A program made the position numbers and the translations under genes. Of a stretch of 64,000 nt of DNA, positions 21,637 through 30,686 are shown piece after piece; the first letter of the stretch is position 1; each line of letters begins with the position of its first letter. The notes under the pieces are model-generated. The model ran no database searches, was not told the origin of the DNA, and saw only the letters and a list, made by a program, of their open reading frames with translations. Origin of the DNA: Ramlibacter sp. Leaf400 (GTDB taxonomy: Bacteria > Pseudomonadota > Gammaproteobacteria > Burkholderiales > Burkholderiaceae_C); assembly GCF_001424545.1 (NCBI RefSeq), contig NZ_LMQL01000013.1, positions 165,755 to 229,754 of the forward strand, given 5' to 3'.

Positions 21637-22818
21637 ATGAACCCATCCACGACCCCTCGCCGCCGCAGCCTTCTCAAGGGCGCCGCGGTCGCCGCCGGTG
21701 CGACGCTAAGCGCGCCGATGGTGATGGCGCAGGCCGCGCCCACGTCCTTCCGGTTCCAGAGCACGTGGCCCGCCAAGGACATCTTCCATGAGTTCGCGCT
21801 CGACTTCGCCAAGAAGGTGAACGACATGGCGGGCGGCCGCCTGAAGATCGAGGTGCTGCCCTCGGGCGCCGTGGTGCCGGCCTTCCAGCTGCTGGAAGCG
21901 GTGAACAAGGGCACGCTCGATGGCGGCCATGGCGTGGTGGCCTACCACTACGGCAAGAACTCGGCGCTGGCGCTGTGGGGCTCTGGCCCGGCATTCGGCA
22001 TGGACCCGAACATGGTGCTGTCCTGGCACTACTACGGCGGCGGCAAGGCCCTGCTGGACGAGATCTACAAGTCCATCAACATGGACGTCGTCTCCTACCT
22101 GTACGGCCCGATGCCCACGCAGCCGCTGGGCTGGTTCAAGAAGCCGGTGTCCAACGTCGCGCAGATGAAGGGCCTGAAGTTCCGCACCGTCGGCCTGGCC
22201 GTCGACCTCTTCACGGAACTGGGCGCCGCGGTCAACCCGCTGCCCGGCGGCGAGATCGTGCCGGCGCTGGACCGCGGCCTGATCGACGCGGCCGAGTTCA
22301 ACAACTCCTCGTCCGACCGGGTGCTGGGCTTCCCCGACGTCGCCAAGAACTGCATGCTGCAGAGCTTCCACCAGAGCGGCGAGCAGTTCGAGATCCTGTT
22401 CAACAAGGCCAAGTACAACGCCCTGCCGCAGGACCTCAAGGCCATCATCGACTACGCCGTGCAGGCCGCCTCGTCGGACTTCAGCTGGAAGGCGATCGAC
22501 CGCAATTCCAAGGACTACGTCGAGCTCAAGACCAAGGACAAGGTCAACTTCTACAAGACGCCCGACGCCATCCTGCGCGCGCAGCTCGAGGCCTGGGACA
22601 AGGTGACCGGCAAGAAGGCTTCCGAGAACCCGCTGTTCAAGAAGGTGCTGGATTCGCAGCGTGAGTTCGCGCAGCGCGCCGGCCAGTGGCAGAACGATTA
22701 CATGGTCGACTTCAAGATGGCCTACAACCGCTATTTCGCCAAGGCCGGCGCGGGCGGCACCGGCGGTGGTGGCGCAGGTGGTGGCGGTGGCGCCAACAAC
22801 ACCGGCAAGAAGGCCTGA
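21637..22818 (+). CDS. dctP: TRAP transporter solute-binding protein (DctP family)
   Basis: Periplasmic solute-binding subunit of a TRAP transporter, 393 residues. The N-terminus has a twin-arginine-like signal (RRRSLLKGAAVAAG) followed by cleavage near AQAAP. DctP-family segments include FRFQSTWPAKDIFHEFA, GGRLKIEVLPSGAVVPAF and FNNSSSDRVLGFPDVAK. The last 25 residues form a glycine-rich run ending NNTGKKA that is not part of the fold. A ribosome binding site AGGAG at 21624-21628 supports the start. Sequence of this type is often annotated for mannitol or chloroaromatic compounds, but the substrate cannot be told from sequence. Confidence 0.92.
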   Translation: MNPSTTPRRRSLLKGAAVAAGATLSAPMVMAQAAPTSFRFQSTWPAKDIFHEFALDFAKKVNDMAGGRLKIEVLPSGAVVPAFQLLEAVNKGTLDGGHGVVAYHYGKNSALALWGSGPAFGMDPNMVLSWHYYGGGKALLDEIYKSINMDVVSYLYGPMPTQPLGWFKKPVSNVAQMKGLKFRTVGLAVDLFTELGAAVNPLPGGEIVPALDRGLIDAAEFNNSSSDRVLGFPDVAKNCMLQSFHQSGEQFEILFNKAKYNALPQDLKAIIDYAVQAASSDFSWKAIDRNSKDYVELKTKDKVNFYKTPDAILRAQLEAWDKVTGKKASENPLFKKVLDSQREFAQRAGQWQNDYMVDFKMAYNRYFAKAGAGGTGGGGAGGGGGANNTGKKA

Positions 22819-22837
22819 TTCACCTCGATGGTGCGGA

Positions 22838-22861
22838 GGGCGGCTGTCCGCACAGCCGCCC
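22838..22861 (+). terminator. intercistronic stem-loop between dctP and dctQ
   Basis: GGGCGGCTGT (22838-22847) and ACAGCCGCCC (22852-22861) form a perfect 10-bp stem with loop CCGC, followed by TTTCGTTCG. The U-tract is weak, so it may be a leaky terminator or a 3' stabiliser that lets the binding protein be made in excess over the membrane subunits. Confidence 0.6.
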
Positions 22862-22905
22862 TTTCGTTCGTCTGGAGCCCGGCTCCGGCTTAGCTGAAAG
22901 AAAAG

Positions 22906-23523
22906 ATGCAGAAACTCTTGCTGGCAGTCGACAGGCTCTCCACCTGGCTCGGGCAGCTCTTCGCCTGGGGCATCGTCCTGCTCACCTTCGGCATCTCCGC
23001 GGAGGTGTTCTCACGCTACGTGCTGGGCAAGCCGCACAGCTGGATGCTGGACGTGCAGATCATGCTCTACGGCATCCTGTTCATGATGGCCGGCGCCTAC
23101 ACGCTGTCCAAGAACGGGCACGTGCGCGGTGACGTGCTCTACGGGTTCTTCCGCCCTCGCACGCAGGCCACGCTGGACCTGACCCTCTACGTCATCTTCT
23201 TCCTGCCGGGCGTGGTGGCGCTCACCTGGGCCGGCTGGAACTTCTTCACCGAGTCTCTGGCGATCCGCGAGCAGACGTTCAACGCCGACCCGATCCCGGT
23301 CTATCCCTTCAAGTTCTTCATTCCCTTCGCCGGCGCCATCCTGCTGCTGCAGGGAGTGGTGGAGATCGCCCGCTGCGTGGTCTGCATCCGCGAGGGCGCC
23401 TGGCCGTCCCGCGAGCAGGACGTCGAGGAGGTGGACGTCGACAAGCTCAAGGCGATGGTGCACGCCGATGAACACCCGGAACTGGCGGCCACGCCGGCCG
23501 AACGCGGAGGGGGCCCGCTGTGA
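22906..23523 (+). CDS. dctQ: TRAP transporter small membrane subunit
   Basis: DctQ-family four-helix membrane subunit, 205 residues. It has hydrophobic segments at about residues 15-35, 50-70, 90-110 and 135-160, and the conserved region LGKPHSWMLDVQIMLYGILFMMAGAY. It forms the transporter with DctM and receives substrate from DctP. The C-terminus is an extended acidic cytoplasmic tail. Its stop codon overlaps the GTG start of dctM (GTGA), which implies coupled synthesis. Confidence 0.93.
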   Translation: MQKLLLAVDRLSTWLGQLFAWGIVLLTFGISAEVFSRYVLGKPHSWMLDVQIMLYGILFMMAGAYTLSKNGHVRGDVLYGFFRPRTQATLDLTLYVIFFLPGVVALTWAGWNFFTESLAIREQTFNADPIPVYPFKFFIPFAGAILLLQGVVEIARCVVCIREGAWPSREQDVEEVDVDKLKAMVHADEHPELAATPAERGGGPL

Positions 23524-25553
23524 AAATTCGCAAGGAACTCTGGTTCGGCTTCGTGCTGATGGCCATCATCGTGATGGCCGCCCTCTTCATGCTGGTCACG
23601 GTGGAGCGCATCGAGCGCGGCCACATCGGCCTGCTGATGCTCTCGCTGGTGGTCGTGGCCATCATGCTGGGCTTTCCCACCGCCTTCACGCTGATGGGCA
23701 TGGGAATGATCTTCACCTGGCTGGCCTACGACAGGAACACCACCCACACGCTCGACCTGATGGTGCAGGCGGCCTTCAAGACGATGGCCAACGACGTGCT
23801 GATCTCGATCCCGCTGTTCGTCTTCATGGGCTACCTGGTCGAGCGCGCCAACCTGATCGAGAAGCTGTTCCGCAGCATCCACCTGTCGCTGGCGCGGGTG
23901 CCCGGCGCCCTGGCGGTCGCCACGCTGGTCACCTGCGCGGTGTTCGCCACGGCCACCGGCATCGTCGGTGCGGTGGTCACGCTGATGGGCCTGCTCGCAT
24001 TGCCCGCCATGCTGCGCGCCGGCTACAGCGTGCAGCTTTCCGCGGGCGCCATCACGGCCGGCGGTTGCCTGGGCATCCTGATCCCGCCTTCGGTGCTGCT
24101 GATCGTGTACGGCGCCACGGCGGGCGTCTCGGTGGTCCAGCTCTACGCGGGCGCCTTCTTCCCGGGCCTGATGCTGGCGGGCCTCTACATCCTCTACGTG
24201 ATCGTGCTGGCCAAGCTCAAGCCCTCGCTGGCTCCGCCGCTCTCCGCCGAGGAGAGAGTCGTGCCGCTGCCGCCGCTGACGCAGCGCATCACCGCGACCG
24301 GTGAGGCGCACGCCGTGGGCGGCCTGCTGCAAGCGCTGAAGGGATCGCGCAATCGCGACGTGCCGACGGGCTACCTGCTGCGCCAGCTGGGCATCGCGCT
24401 GCTGCCCGCCATCGTGTTCGCCGCCGTGGCGATCTGGAGCTATGGCGTGGCCACGGCCCCGGCGGCGGCGGAAGACCCGGGCGCGGCGGGGCTCACCCGC
24501 ATGGGCGACGCACCGGCGGCGTCCAGCAACCAGGGCGGCCTCGCCGAGCCGCCGTCGAACGAAGGGGGCCTGCGGGAGCCGCCGGCGGAAGGCGGCCTGC
24601 AGGAGCCCCCGGCCGAAGGTGGACTCAAGGAGCCACCCGCCGAAGGGGGCGCGCCAGCGCCAGCGGCTGCGCAAGGCGTGCAAGAGCCTCCTGCTGCCGA
24701 GGGGGTCAAGCCACCGCCGGGCGCCGAAGCCTCCCCGGCCGCACCTGCCGGGGACGCCAAACCCGCAACGGCCGCTGCCGACGAACAGAAGGGAACCTCC
24801 CCTTCGACCGGCTACTGGATCGGCCTGGGGATCGGGGCCGCGGCCATCGCCTTGTTCTACGTGCTGCTGAGCTTCGCGCGCTTGGAAGTTTTCAAGATGC
24901 TGCTGACCAGCTTCTTCCCGCTGGTCATCCTGATCCTGGCCGTGCTCGGCTCCATCGTGATGGGGCTGGCCACGCCCACCGAGGCGGCGGCCGTAGGCGC
25001 GCTGGGCGGCTTCCTGCTGGCCATCGCCTACCGGCAGCTCACCCTGGAGGTCGTCAAGGAAAGCGTCTTCCTCACCGCCAAGACGTCCGCCATGGTGTGC
25101 TGGCTGTTCGTCGGTTCGGCCATCTTCTCGGCCGCCTTCGCGCTGCTGGGCGGGCAGGAGCTGGTGGAACGCTGGGTGCTGTCGATGAACCTGACCACCG
25201 TCCAGTTCCTGCTGCTCTCCCAGGTGATCATCTTCGTCCTGGGCTGGCCGCTGGAGTGGACGGAGATCATCGTGATCTTCATGCCGATCTTCGTGCCGCT
25301 GCTGGACAACTTCGGCGTCGATCCGCTGTTCTTCGGGCTGCTGGTCGCCCTGAACCTGCAGACGGCCTTCCTGTCGCCGCCGGTGGCGATGGCGGCCTTC
25401 TACCTGAAGGGCGTGAGCCCGCCGCACGTGTCGCTCAACCAGATCTTCCTGGGGATGCTGCCGTTCATGGGGATCCAGGTCGTCGCCATCTTCCTGCTCT
25501 ACATGTTCCCGCAGATCGGCCTGTGGCTGCCGCAAGTGCTCTACGCCCGCTGA
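23520..25553 (+). CDS. dctM: TRAP transporter large permease subunit with an unusual linker
   Basis: DctM-family permease, 677 residues against roughly 430 for a typical member. The N-terminal half has MLGFPTAFTLMGMGM, the conserved ISIPLFVFMGYLVERA and GCLGILIPPSVLLIVYGA. The C-terminal half has LATPTEAAAVGALG and NLQTAFLSPPVAMAAFYLKG. Between them lie two extra membrane helices (about residues 290-311 and 432-452) that bracket a disordered linker at residues 312-428. The linker is rich in Pro, Ala, Gly and Glu and carries four tandem copies of about nine residues (GGL-x-EPP-A-E) at 337-377. The start is a GTG overlapping dctQ. Confidence 0.92.
   Translation: MKIRKELWFGFVLMAIIVMAALFMLVTVERIERGHIGLLMLSLVVVAIMLGFPTAFTLMGMGMIFTWLAYDRNTTHTLDLMVQAAFKTMANDVLISIPLFVFMGYLVERANLIEKLFRSIHLSLARVPGALAVATLVTCAVFATATGIVGAVVTLMGLLALPAMLRAGYSVQLSAGAITAGGCLGILIPPSVLLIVYGATAGVSVVQLYAGAFFPGLMLAGLYILYVIVLAKLKPSLAPPLSAEERVVPLPPLTQRITATGEAHAVGGLLQALKGSRNRDVPTGYLLRQLGIALLPAIVFAAVAIWSYGVATAPAAAEDPGAAGLTRMGDAPAASSNQGGLAEPPSNEGGLREPPAEGGLQEPPAEGGLKEPPAEGGAPAPAAAQGVQEPPAAEGVKPPPGAEASPAAPAGDAKPATAAADEQKGTSPSTGYWIGLGIGAAAIALFYVLLSFARLEVFKMLLTSFFPLVILILAVLGSIVMGLATPTEAAAVGALGGFLLAIAYRQLTLEVVKESVFLTAKTSAMVCWLFVGSAIFSAAFALLGGQELVERWVLSMNLTTVQFLLLSQVIIFVLGWPLEWTEIIVIFMPIFVPLLDNFGVDPLFFGLLVALNLQTAFLSPPVAMAAFYLKGVSPPHVSLNQIFLGMLPFMGIQVVAIFLLYMFPQIGLWLPQVLYAR
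24528..24650 (+). repeat. tandem repeat encoding GGLxEPPAE units in dctM
   Basis: Four in-frame copies of a roughly 27-base unit encode variants of GGL-x-EPP-A-E inside the DctM linker. The copies differ in synonymous positions, so the repeat is not a recent exact expansion. The unit length keeps the reading frame when copies are gained or lost. Confidence 0.8.
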
Positions 25554-26374
25554 CCGGCGCGAGCGGGGCGCGCGCCTGGAAACTCGACAGGCCGCGCCCC
25601 AGCCTCTCGCTGGATGAGTGGGACCCGGCCTCGCAGCCTTTCGGCAGCGGCGACAAGGCGACCGACAAGCGCGAGGTCGAGGAGCTGTCCGCCGAGATCG
25701 ACCAGCTCCAGGACGTGTTGTTCGCCGACCGGCGGTTCAAGCTCCTGGTCGTGCTGCAAGGGCCCGATGCGTCGGGCAAGGACGGCACCATCCGCAAGGT
25801 GTTCGGCCAGGTGAGCCCGCTGGGCGTGCTCACCTGCAGCTGGGGCCCGCCCAGCGAGGAGGAGAGCGCGCACGACTTCCTCTGGCGCATCCACCAGCGC
25901 GTGCCCAAGGCCGGCGAGCTGATGCTGTTCAACCGCAGCCATTACGAGGACGTTCTGGTCCCCCTGGCCGAGCACGGGATGAAGCAAGCGCAGGCGCTGG
26001 AGCGCTGCCGCCAGATCGTGGACTTCGAGCGCATGCTGGCGGAGACCGGCACCGTCATCCTCAAGTTCAAGCTGCTCATCAGCAAGGCCGAGCAGGCCCG
26101 GCGCCTGCAGGCCCGCATGGACGACCCCACCAAGGCCTGGAAGCTCCAGGCCCACGACCTCGAGGCGCGCAAGCACTGGGCGGCCTACCGCAAGGCGTAC
26201 GAACTGGTGCTGGCCGCCACCGCGTCGCCGTTCGCGCCGTGGATCCTCGTGCCGGCGGACTCCAAGACCCACCGCAACCTCATGATCGCCCAGCTGGTGC
26301 GCCACCAGCTCAAGAGCATGAAGCTGCGCTATCCGCCGATCGATCCCGCCCTCGCGGGAGCGGCGATCCGCTAG
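25523..26374 (+). CDS. ppk2: polyphosphate kinase 2 family protein
   Basis: A PPK2-family kinase of up to 283 residues, which would move phosphate between polyphosphate and nucleotides. The P-loop is LQGPDASGKDGTI, followed by the lid-region segment VPKAGELMLFNRSHYEDVL and the C-terminal HRNLMIAQLV. The start is uncertain: the nearest standard codon is GTG at 25523, which overlaps the dctM end by 31 bases. A CTG at 25550 is also in frame. Direction (nucleotide or polyphosphate synthesis) and substrate (ADP, GDP or AMP) cannot be read from the sequence by eye. Confidence 0.9.
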   Translation: MAAASALRPLTGASGARAWKLDRPRPSLSLDEWDPASQPFGSGDKATDKREVEELSAEIDQLQDVLFADRRFKLLVVLQGPDASGKDGTIRKVFGQVSPLGVLTCSWGPPSEEESAHDFLWRIHQRVPKAGELMLFNRSHYEDVLVPLAEHGMKQAQALERCRQIVDFERMLAETGTVILKFKLLISKAEQARRLQARMDDPTKAWKLQAHDLEARKHWAAYRKAYELVLAATASPFAPWILVPADSKTHRNLMIAQLVRHQLKSMKLRYPPIDPALAGAAIR

Positions 26375-26383
26375 CCGTCCGCT

Positions 26384-26412
26384 TTGACGTTGACGTAAAC
26401 GTCAATTAAGCT
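26384..26412 (+). promoter_or_regulatory. icmF promoter with palindromic operator
   Basis: TTGACG (26384-26389) and TAAGCT (26407-26412) are 17 bases apart and can serve as -35 and -10 elements. The spacer is filled by TTGACGTAAACGTCAA (26390-26405), two perfect 7-bp arms around AA. A palindrome placed between -35 and -10 is the design used by MerR-family regulators. The ACGT-centred form recalls sites described for acyl-CoA catabolism regulators such as LiuR, from memory only. Confidence 0.6.
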
Positions 26413-26434
26413 CGCGGGACTGGAGACCTCCCCC

Positions 26435-29400
26435 ATGACCGACCTGTCCGCCGAATTCAAGGCGCTCGCCAGCTACCGCCCGACCCAGAAAGTCCGCTTC
26501 GTCACCGCCGCCAGCCTGTTCGACGGGCACGACGCGGCCATCAACATCATGCGGCGCATCCTGCAGGGCATGGGCGCGGAGGTGATCCACCTCGGCCACA
26601 ACCGCAGCGTCGACGAAGTGGTGACCGCCGCCGTCCAGGAGGACGTCCAGGGCATCGCGATCAGCTCCTACCAGGGCGGCCACGTCGAGTACTTCAAGTA
26701 CATGGTGGACCTGCTGCGCGAGCGCGGCGGCGCCCACATCCAGGTGTTCGGCGGCGGTGGCGGCGTCATCGTGCCGGCCGAAATCCGCGAACTGCAGGAG
26801 TACGGCGTCACCCGCATCTACAGCCCCGAGGACGGCCAGCGCATGGGCCTGCAGGGGATGATCGGCGAGATGGTGATGCGCTGCGACCAGGACCTGTCGC
26901 CGCACGCGCCCAAGGACGCCAAGGCCATCCAGGGCCACCAGGAAGCCAGCTGGCGCGCGCTCGCGCAGCTGATCACCGCGCTGGAGAACGGCTCGGCCGA
27001 CGCTTCGCTGCTGGCCGCGGTCCGCCAGCAGGCCGGCCTGGCCAAGGTGCCGGTGGTGGGCATCACGGGCACCGGCGGCGCCGGCAAGTCCTCGTTGACC
27101 GACGAGCTCATCCGCCGCCTGCGCCTGGACCAGGACGACCGCCTGCGCGTGGCCGTCATCTCGATCGACCCGTCCCGCCGCAAGAGCGGCGGCGCGCTGC
27201 TGGGCGACCGCATCCGCATGAACGCCATCGGCCCCTGGCGCCAGGGCCCGCGCGTGTTCATGCGCTCGCTGGCGACGCGCGATTTCGGCAGCGAGATCTC
27301 CGCCGCCCTGCCGGACGTGGTGGCGGCCTGCAAGGCCGCGGGCTTCGACCTGATCATCGTCGAGACCTCCGGCATCGGCCAGGGCGACGCGGCCATCGTG
27401 CCGCTGGTGGACGTGCCCATGTACGTGATGACGCCGGAGTTCGGCGCCGCCAGCCAGCTCGAGAAGATCGACATGCTGGACTTCGCCGAGTTCGTGGCGA
27501 TCAACAAGTTCGACCGCAAGGGCGCGCAGGACGCGCTGCGCGACGTGGCCAAGCAGGTCCAGCGCAACAAGGAAGCCTGGGGCAAGCGGCCGGAGGAGAT
27601 GCCGGTGTTCGGCACCATGGCCGCGCGCTTCAACGACGACGGCATCACCGCCCTGTACCAGGCGCTCAGGTCCCGCCTGCAGGAGCTCGGGTTGCCGCTG
27701 CAGGAAGGCCGGCTGCCGGTGGTCGGCGTGCGCCACAGCACCAACCAGACCTCCATCGTGCCGGCGGCGCGCACGCGCTACCTGGCGGAGATCAGCGACA
27801 CCGTGCGCGGCTACAAGAAGCATGCGCGCGAGCAGGCCAGATTGGCTCGCGAAGTGCAGCATCTGCAGGAAGCGGCCCGCATGCTCAAGGTCGACAAGCC
27901 GGAGCGTGCTCCGGCCGCCGAGGCGGCCCTGGACCTGGCCGGCAAGCGCAAGTCGAAGATGGACCGCGATGCGACGCACCTGCTGCAGCAGTGGCCCGAC
28001 ATGGTCAAGGCGTACTCGGGCGAGGAGTACGTGGTGAAGATCCGCGACAAGGAGATCCGCACCGCGCTCACCACCAAGTCGCTGTCCGGCACCTCCATCC
28101 GCAAGGTCGCCCTGCCCCGCTACGAGGACCACGGCGAGATCCTGCAGTGGCTGATGCTGGACAACGTGCCCGGCAGCTTCCCCTACACCGCCGGCACCTT
28201 CGCCTTCAAGCGCGAGAACGAGGACCCCACCCGCATGTTCGCGGGCGAAGGCGACGCCTTCCGCACCAACCGGCGCTTCAAGCTGCTGTCCGAGGGCCTG
28301 CCGGCCAAGCGCCTGTCCACGGCTTTCGACTCCGTCACGCTGTACGGCAACGACCCGGACCCGCGACCGGACATCTACGGCAAGGTGGGCAACTCCGGCG
28401 TGTCAATCGCGACGCTGGAGGACATGAAGGTGCTGTATTCGGGCTTCGACCTGTGCAGCCCCAGCACCTCGGTGTCGATGACCATCAACGGCCCGGCGCC
28501 CACGATCCTGGCGATGTTCATGAACACCGCCATCGACCAGCAGCTGGACAAGTTCAAGGCCGACAACGGCCGCGCACCCACGGCCACCGAGGCGGCCAAG
28601 ATCCGCGAATGGGTGCTGGCCAACGTGCGCGGCACGGTTCAGGCCGACATCCTCAAGGAGGACCAGGGCCAGAACACCTGCATCTTCTCCACCGAGTTCA
28701 GCCTGAAGGTGATGGGCGACATCGCCGAATACTTCGTGCACCACAACGTGCGCAACTTCTATTCGGTGTCGATCTCGGGCTACCACATCGCCGAGGCGGG
28801 CGCGAACCCGATCAGCCAGCTGGCCTTCACGCTCTCGAACGGCTTCACGCTGGTGGAGGCGTACCTGGCGCGCGGCATGCACATCGACGACTTCGCGCCC
28901 AACCTGTCGTTCTTCTTCTCCAACGGCATGGACCCCGAATACACGGTGATGGGCCGGGTGGCGCGCCGCATCTGGGCGGTGGCGATGAAGGACAAGTACG
29001 GCGCCAACGAGCGCAGCCAGAAGTTGAAGTACCACATCCAGACCTCCGGTCGCAGCCTGCACGCCCAGGAGATCAACTTCAACGACATCCGCACCACGCT
29101 GCAGGCGCTGATCGCGATCTACGACAACTGCAACTCGCTGCACACCAACGCCTTCGACGAGGCGATCACCACGCCCACCGAGGACAGCGTGCGCCGGGCC
29201 ATGGCGATCCAGCTGATCATCAACCGCGAGTGGGGGCTGGCGAAGAACGAGAACCCCAACCAGGGCAGCTTCATCGTCGAGGAGCTGACCGAGCTGGTGG
29301 AAGAGGCGGTGCTGGCCGAGTTCGAGCGCATCGCCGAACGCGGCGGCGTGCTCGGCGCCATGGAGACGGGCTACCAGCGCGGCCGCATCCAGGACGAGAG

Positions 29401-29728
29401 CATGCATTACGAGATGCTCAAGCACACCGGCGAGCTGCCCATCATCGGCGTCAACACCTTCCGCAACCCGCACGGCGACCCCACCCCCGAGAAGCTCGAG
29501 CTGGCGCGTTCCACCGACGACGAGAAGCAGAGCCAGCTCAAGCGCCTGCAGGGCTTCCAGTCCGGCAATGCCGGCGAGGCCCCGGCCATGCTCCAGCGCC
29601 TGCAGCAGGCGGTGATCGACAACCGCAACGTCTTCGAGGTGCTGATGGACGCGGTGCGGGTGTGCTCGCTAGGCCAGATCACCGGTGCGCTGTTCGAGGT
29701 CGGCGGCCAGTACCGGCGCAACATGTGA
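26435..29728 (+). CDS. icmF: fused isobutyryl-CoA mutase (IcmF)
   Basis: A 1097-residue adenosylcobalamin-dependent acyl-CoA mutase fused to its own G-protein chaperone. It would interconvert isobutyryl-CoA and n-butyryl-CoA, and possibly isovaleryl- and pivalyl-CoA. The N-terminal B12 domain has the cobalt-ligand motif D30-G31-H32. The MeaI-type GTPase domain has Walker A GTGGAGKS at 212-219 and [19 protein letters not shown]. The mutase domain covers roughly residue 560 to the end. [10 protein letters not shown] at 585-593 has phenylalanine where methylmalonyl-CoA mutases carry a substrate-contacting tyrosine, which fits an IcmF. It stands alone behind its own operator-like palindrome. Confidence 0.95.
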   Translation: MTDLSAEFKALASYRPTQKVRFVTAASLFDGHDAAINIMRRILQGMGAEVIHLGHNRSVDEVVTAAVQEDVQGIAISSYQGGHVEYFKYMVDLLRERGGAHIQVFGGGGGVIVPAEIRELQEYGVTRIYSPEDGQRMGLQGMIGEMVMRCDQDLSPHAPKDAKAIQGHQEASWRALAQLITALENGSADASLLAAVRQQAGLAKVPVVGITGTGGAGKSSLTDELIRRLRLDQDDRLRVAVISIDPSRRKSGGALLGDRIRMNAIGPWRQGPRVFMRSLATRDFGSEISAALPDVVAACKAAGFDLIIVETSGIGQGDAAIVPLVDVPMYVMTPEFGAASQLEKIDMLDFAEFVAINKFDRKGAQDALRDVAKQVQRNKEAWGKRPEEMPVFGTMAARFNDDGITALYQALRSRLQELGLPLQEGRLPVVGVRHSTNQTSIVPAARTRYLAEISDTVRGYKKHAREQARLAREVQHLQEAARMLKVDKPERAPAAEAALDLAGKRKSKMDRDATHLLQQWPDMVKAYSGEEYVVKIRDKEIRTALTTKSLSGTSIRKVALPRYEDHGEILQWLMLDNVPGSFPYTAGTFAFKRENEDPTRMFAGEGDAFRTNRRFKLLSEGLPAKRLSTAFDSVTLYGNDPDPRPDIYGKVGNSGVSIATLEDMKVLYSGFDLCSPSTSVSMTINGPAPTILAMFMNTAIDQQLDKFKADNGRAPTATEAAKIREWVLANVRGTVQADILKEDQGQNTCIFSTEFSLKVMGDIAEYFVHHNVRNFYSVSISGYHIAEAGANPISQLAFTLSNGFTLVEAYLARGMHIDDFAPNLSFFFSNGMDPEYTVMGRVARRIWAVAMKDKYGANERSQKLKYHIQTSGRSLHAQEINFNDIRTTLQALIAIYDNCNSLHTNAFDEAITTPTEDSVRRAMAIQLIINREWGLAKNENPNQGSFIVEELTELVEEAVLAEFERIAERGGVLGAMETGYQRGRIQDESMHYEMLKHTGELPIIGVNTFRNPHGDPTPEKLELARSTDDEKQSQLKRLQGFQSGNAGEAPAMLQRLQQAVIDNRNVFEVLMDAVRVCSLGQITGALFEVGGQYRRNM

Positions 29729-29872
29729 TGCGGGGGCGGCCGCTCGAGCGCCGGCCGCGCCGCCCGTGTCAGCCTTTCGACAGCCGCCGCGTGTGGCTCC
29801 TTGTAACGCAAAACTACTTAAGGGCTTCCCCCCTGTCACGGCGCAGCACGCCTCCCTAGCATTCGTCCTCTT

Positions 29873-29896
29873 GCCATCGGCCCATTGCCCGATGGC
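29873..29896 (+). other. leader hairpin before livG
   Basis: GCCATCGG (29873-29880) and CCGATGGC (29889-29896) form a perfect 8-bp stem with an 8-base loop that ends two bases before the livG ribosome binding site GGAGG (29899-29903). It could modulate ribosome access or protect the 5' end. No metabolite-binding fold was recognised. Confidence 0.4.
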
Positions 29897-29911
29897 GCGG
29901 AGGACCACGAT

Positions 29912-30685
29912 TTGCCAGGTGAGATCATTCTCGAGACGAAGGGCCTGACGAAGGAGTTCAAGGGCTTCGTCGCCGTCAACAACGTCGATCTCCAGGTCCG
30001 CCGCGGCGACATCCACGCTCTGATCGGTCCCAACGGCGCCGGCAAGACCACCTTCTTCAACCTGCTGACCAAGTTCCTGCCGCCCACGCGCGGCACGATC
30101 TCCTACCTCGGCACCGACATCACGCACGAGCGGCCCGCACAGACGGCTCGCCGCGGCATCGTGCGGTCCTTCCAGATCTCCGCCGTGTTCCCGCACATGA
30201 CCGTGCTGGAGAACGTGCGCGCGGCGCTGCAACGCAACCTGGGCACCTCGTTCCACTTCTGGAAACCCGAGCGTTCGCTGTACCACCTGCACGATCGCGC
30301 CATGCAGCTGCTGGCCGAGGTGGACCTGCAGAGCTTCGTCGGCGAGCTCACGGTCAACCTGCCCTACGGCCGCAAGCGCGCGCTGGAGCTGGCCACCACC
30401 ATGGCGCTGGAGCCCGACCTGATGCTGCTGGACGAACCCACCCAGGGCATGGGGCACGAGGACGTTCACCGCGTCACCGAGCTGATCAAGAAGGTCTCCG
30501 CCGGCCGCACCATCCTCATGGTGGAGCACAACATGAACGTGGTGTCCTCCATCGCCGACCGCATCACGGTGCTGCAGCGCGGCGGCGTCATCGCCGACGG
30601 CCCCTACGCCGAGGTGTCGCGCAACCCGCTGGTCATCGAGGCCTACATGGGTTCGGCCGACACCGAACTGCAAGGGGCTCACTGA
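29912..30685 (+). CDS. livG: branched-chain amino acid ABC transporter ATP-binding protein LivG
   Basis: ATP-binding subunit of a Liv/HAAT-type importer, 257 residues. The Walker A motif is GPNGAGKTT, Walker B is LMLLDEPTQGM and the switch is MVEHNMNVV. The signature region reads LPYGRKRALELATTMAL, a variant of the usual LSGGQ-type loop seen in LivG proteins. The start is taken as TTG at 29912, because a strong GGAGG lies nine bases upstream and the product then begins LPGEIILETKGLTKEF. Another TTG at 29885 lies before the ribosome binding site. It is the first gene of a livG-F-K-H-M cluster. Confidence 0.92.
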   Translation: MPGEIILETKGLTKEFKGFVAVNNVDLQVRRGDIHALIGPNGAGKTTFFNLLTKFLPPTRGTISYLGTDITHERPAQTARRGIVRSFQISAVFPHMTVLENVRAALQRNLGTSFHFWKPERSLYHLHDRAMQLLAEVDLQSFVGELTVNLPYGRKRALELATTMALEPDLMLLDEPTQGMGHEDVHRVTELIKKVSAGRTILMVEHNMNVVSSIADRITVLQRGGVIADGPYAEVSRNPLVIEAYMGSADTELQGAH

Positions 30686-30686
30686 G

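Noticed and set aside
24528..24650. Repeats in dctM as a CRISPR array
   Set aside because: The units are contiguous, about 27 bases long, in frame and inside a coding sequence, with no unique spacers and no cas genes nearby.
26402..28132. A long minus-strand frame opposite icmF
   Set aside because: Same composition artefact; icmF on the plus strand has all expected domains and motifs.
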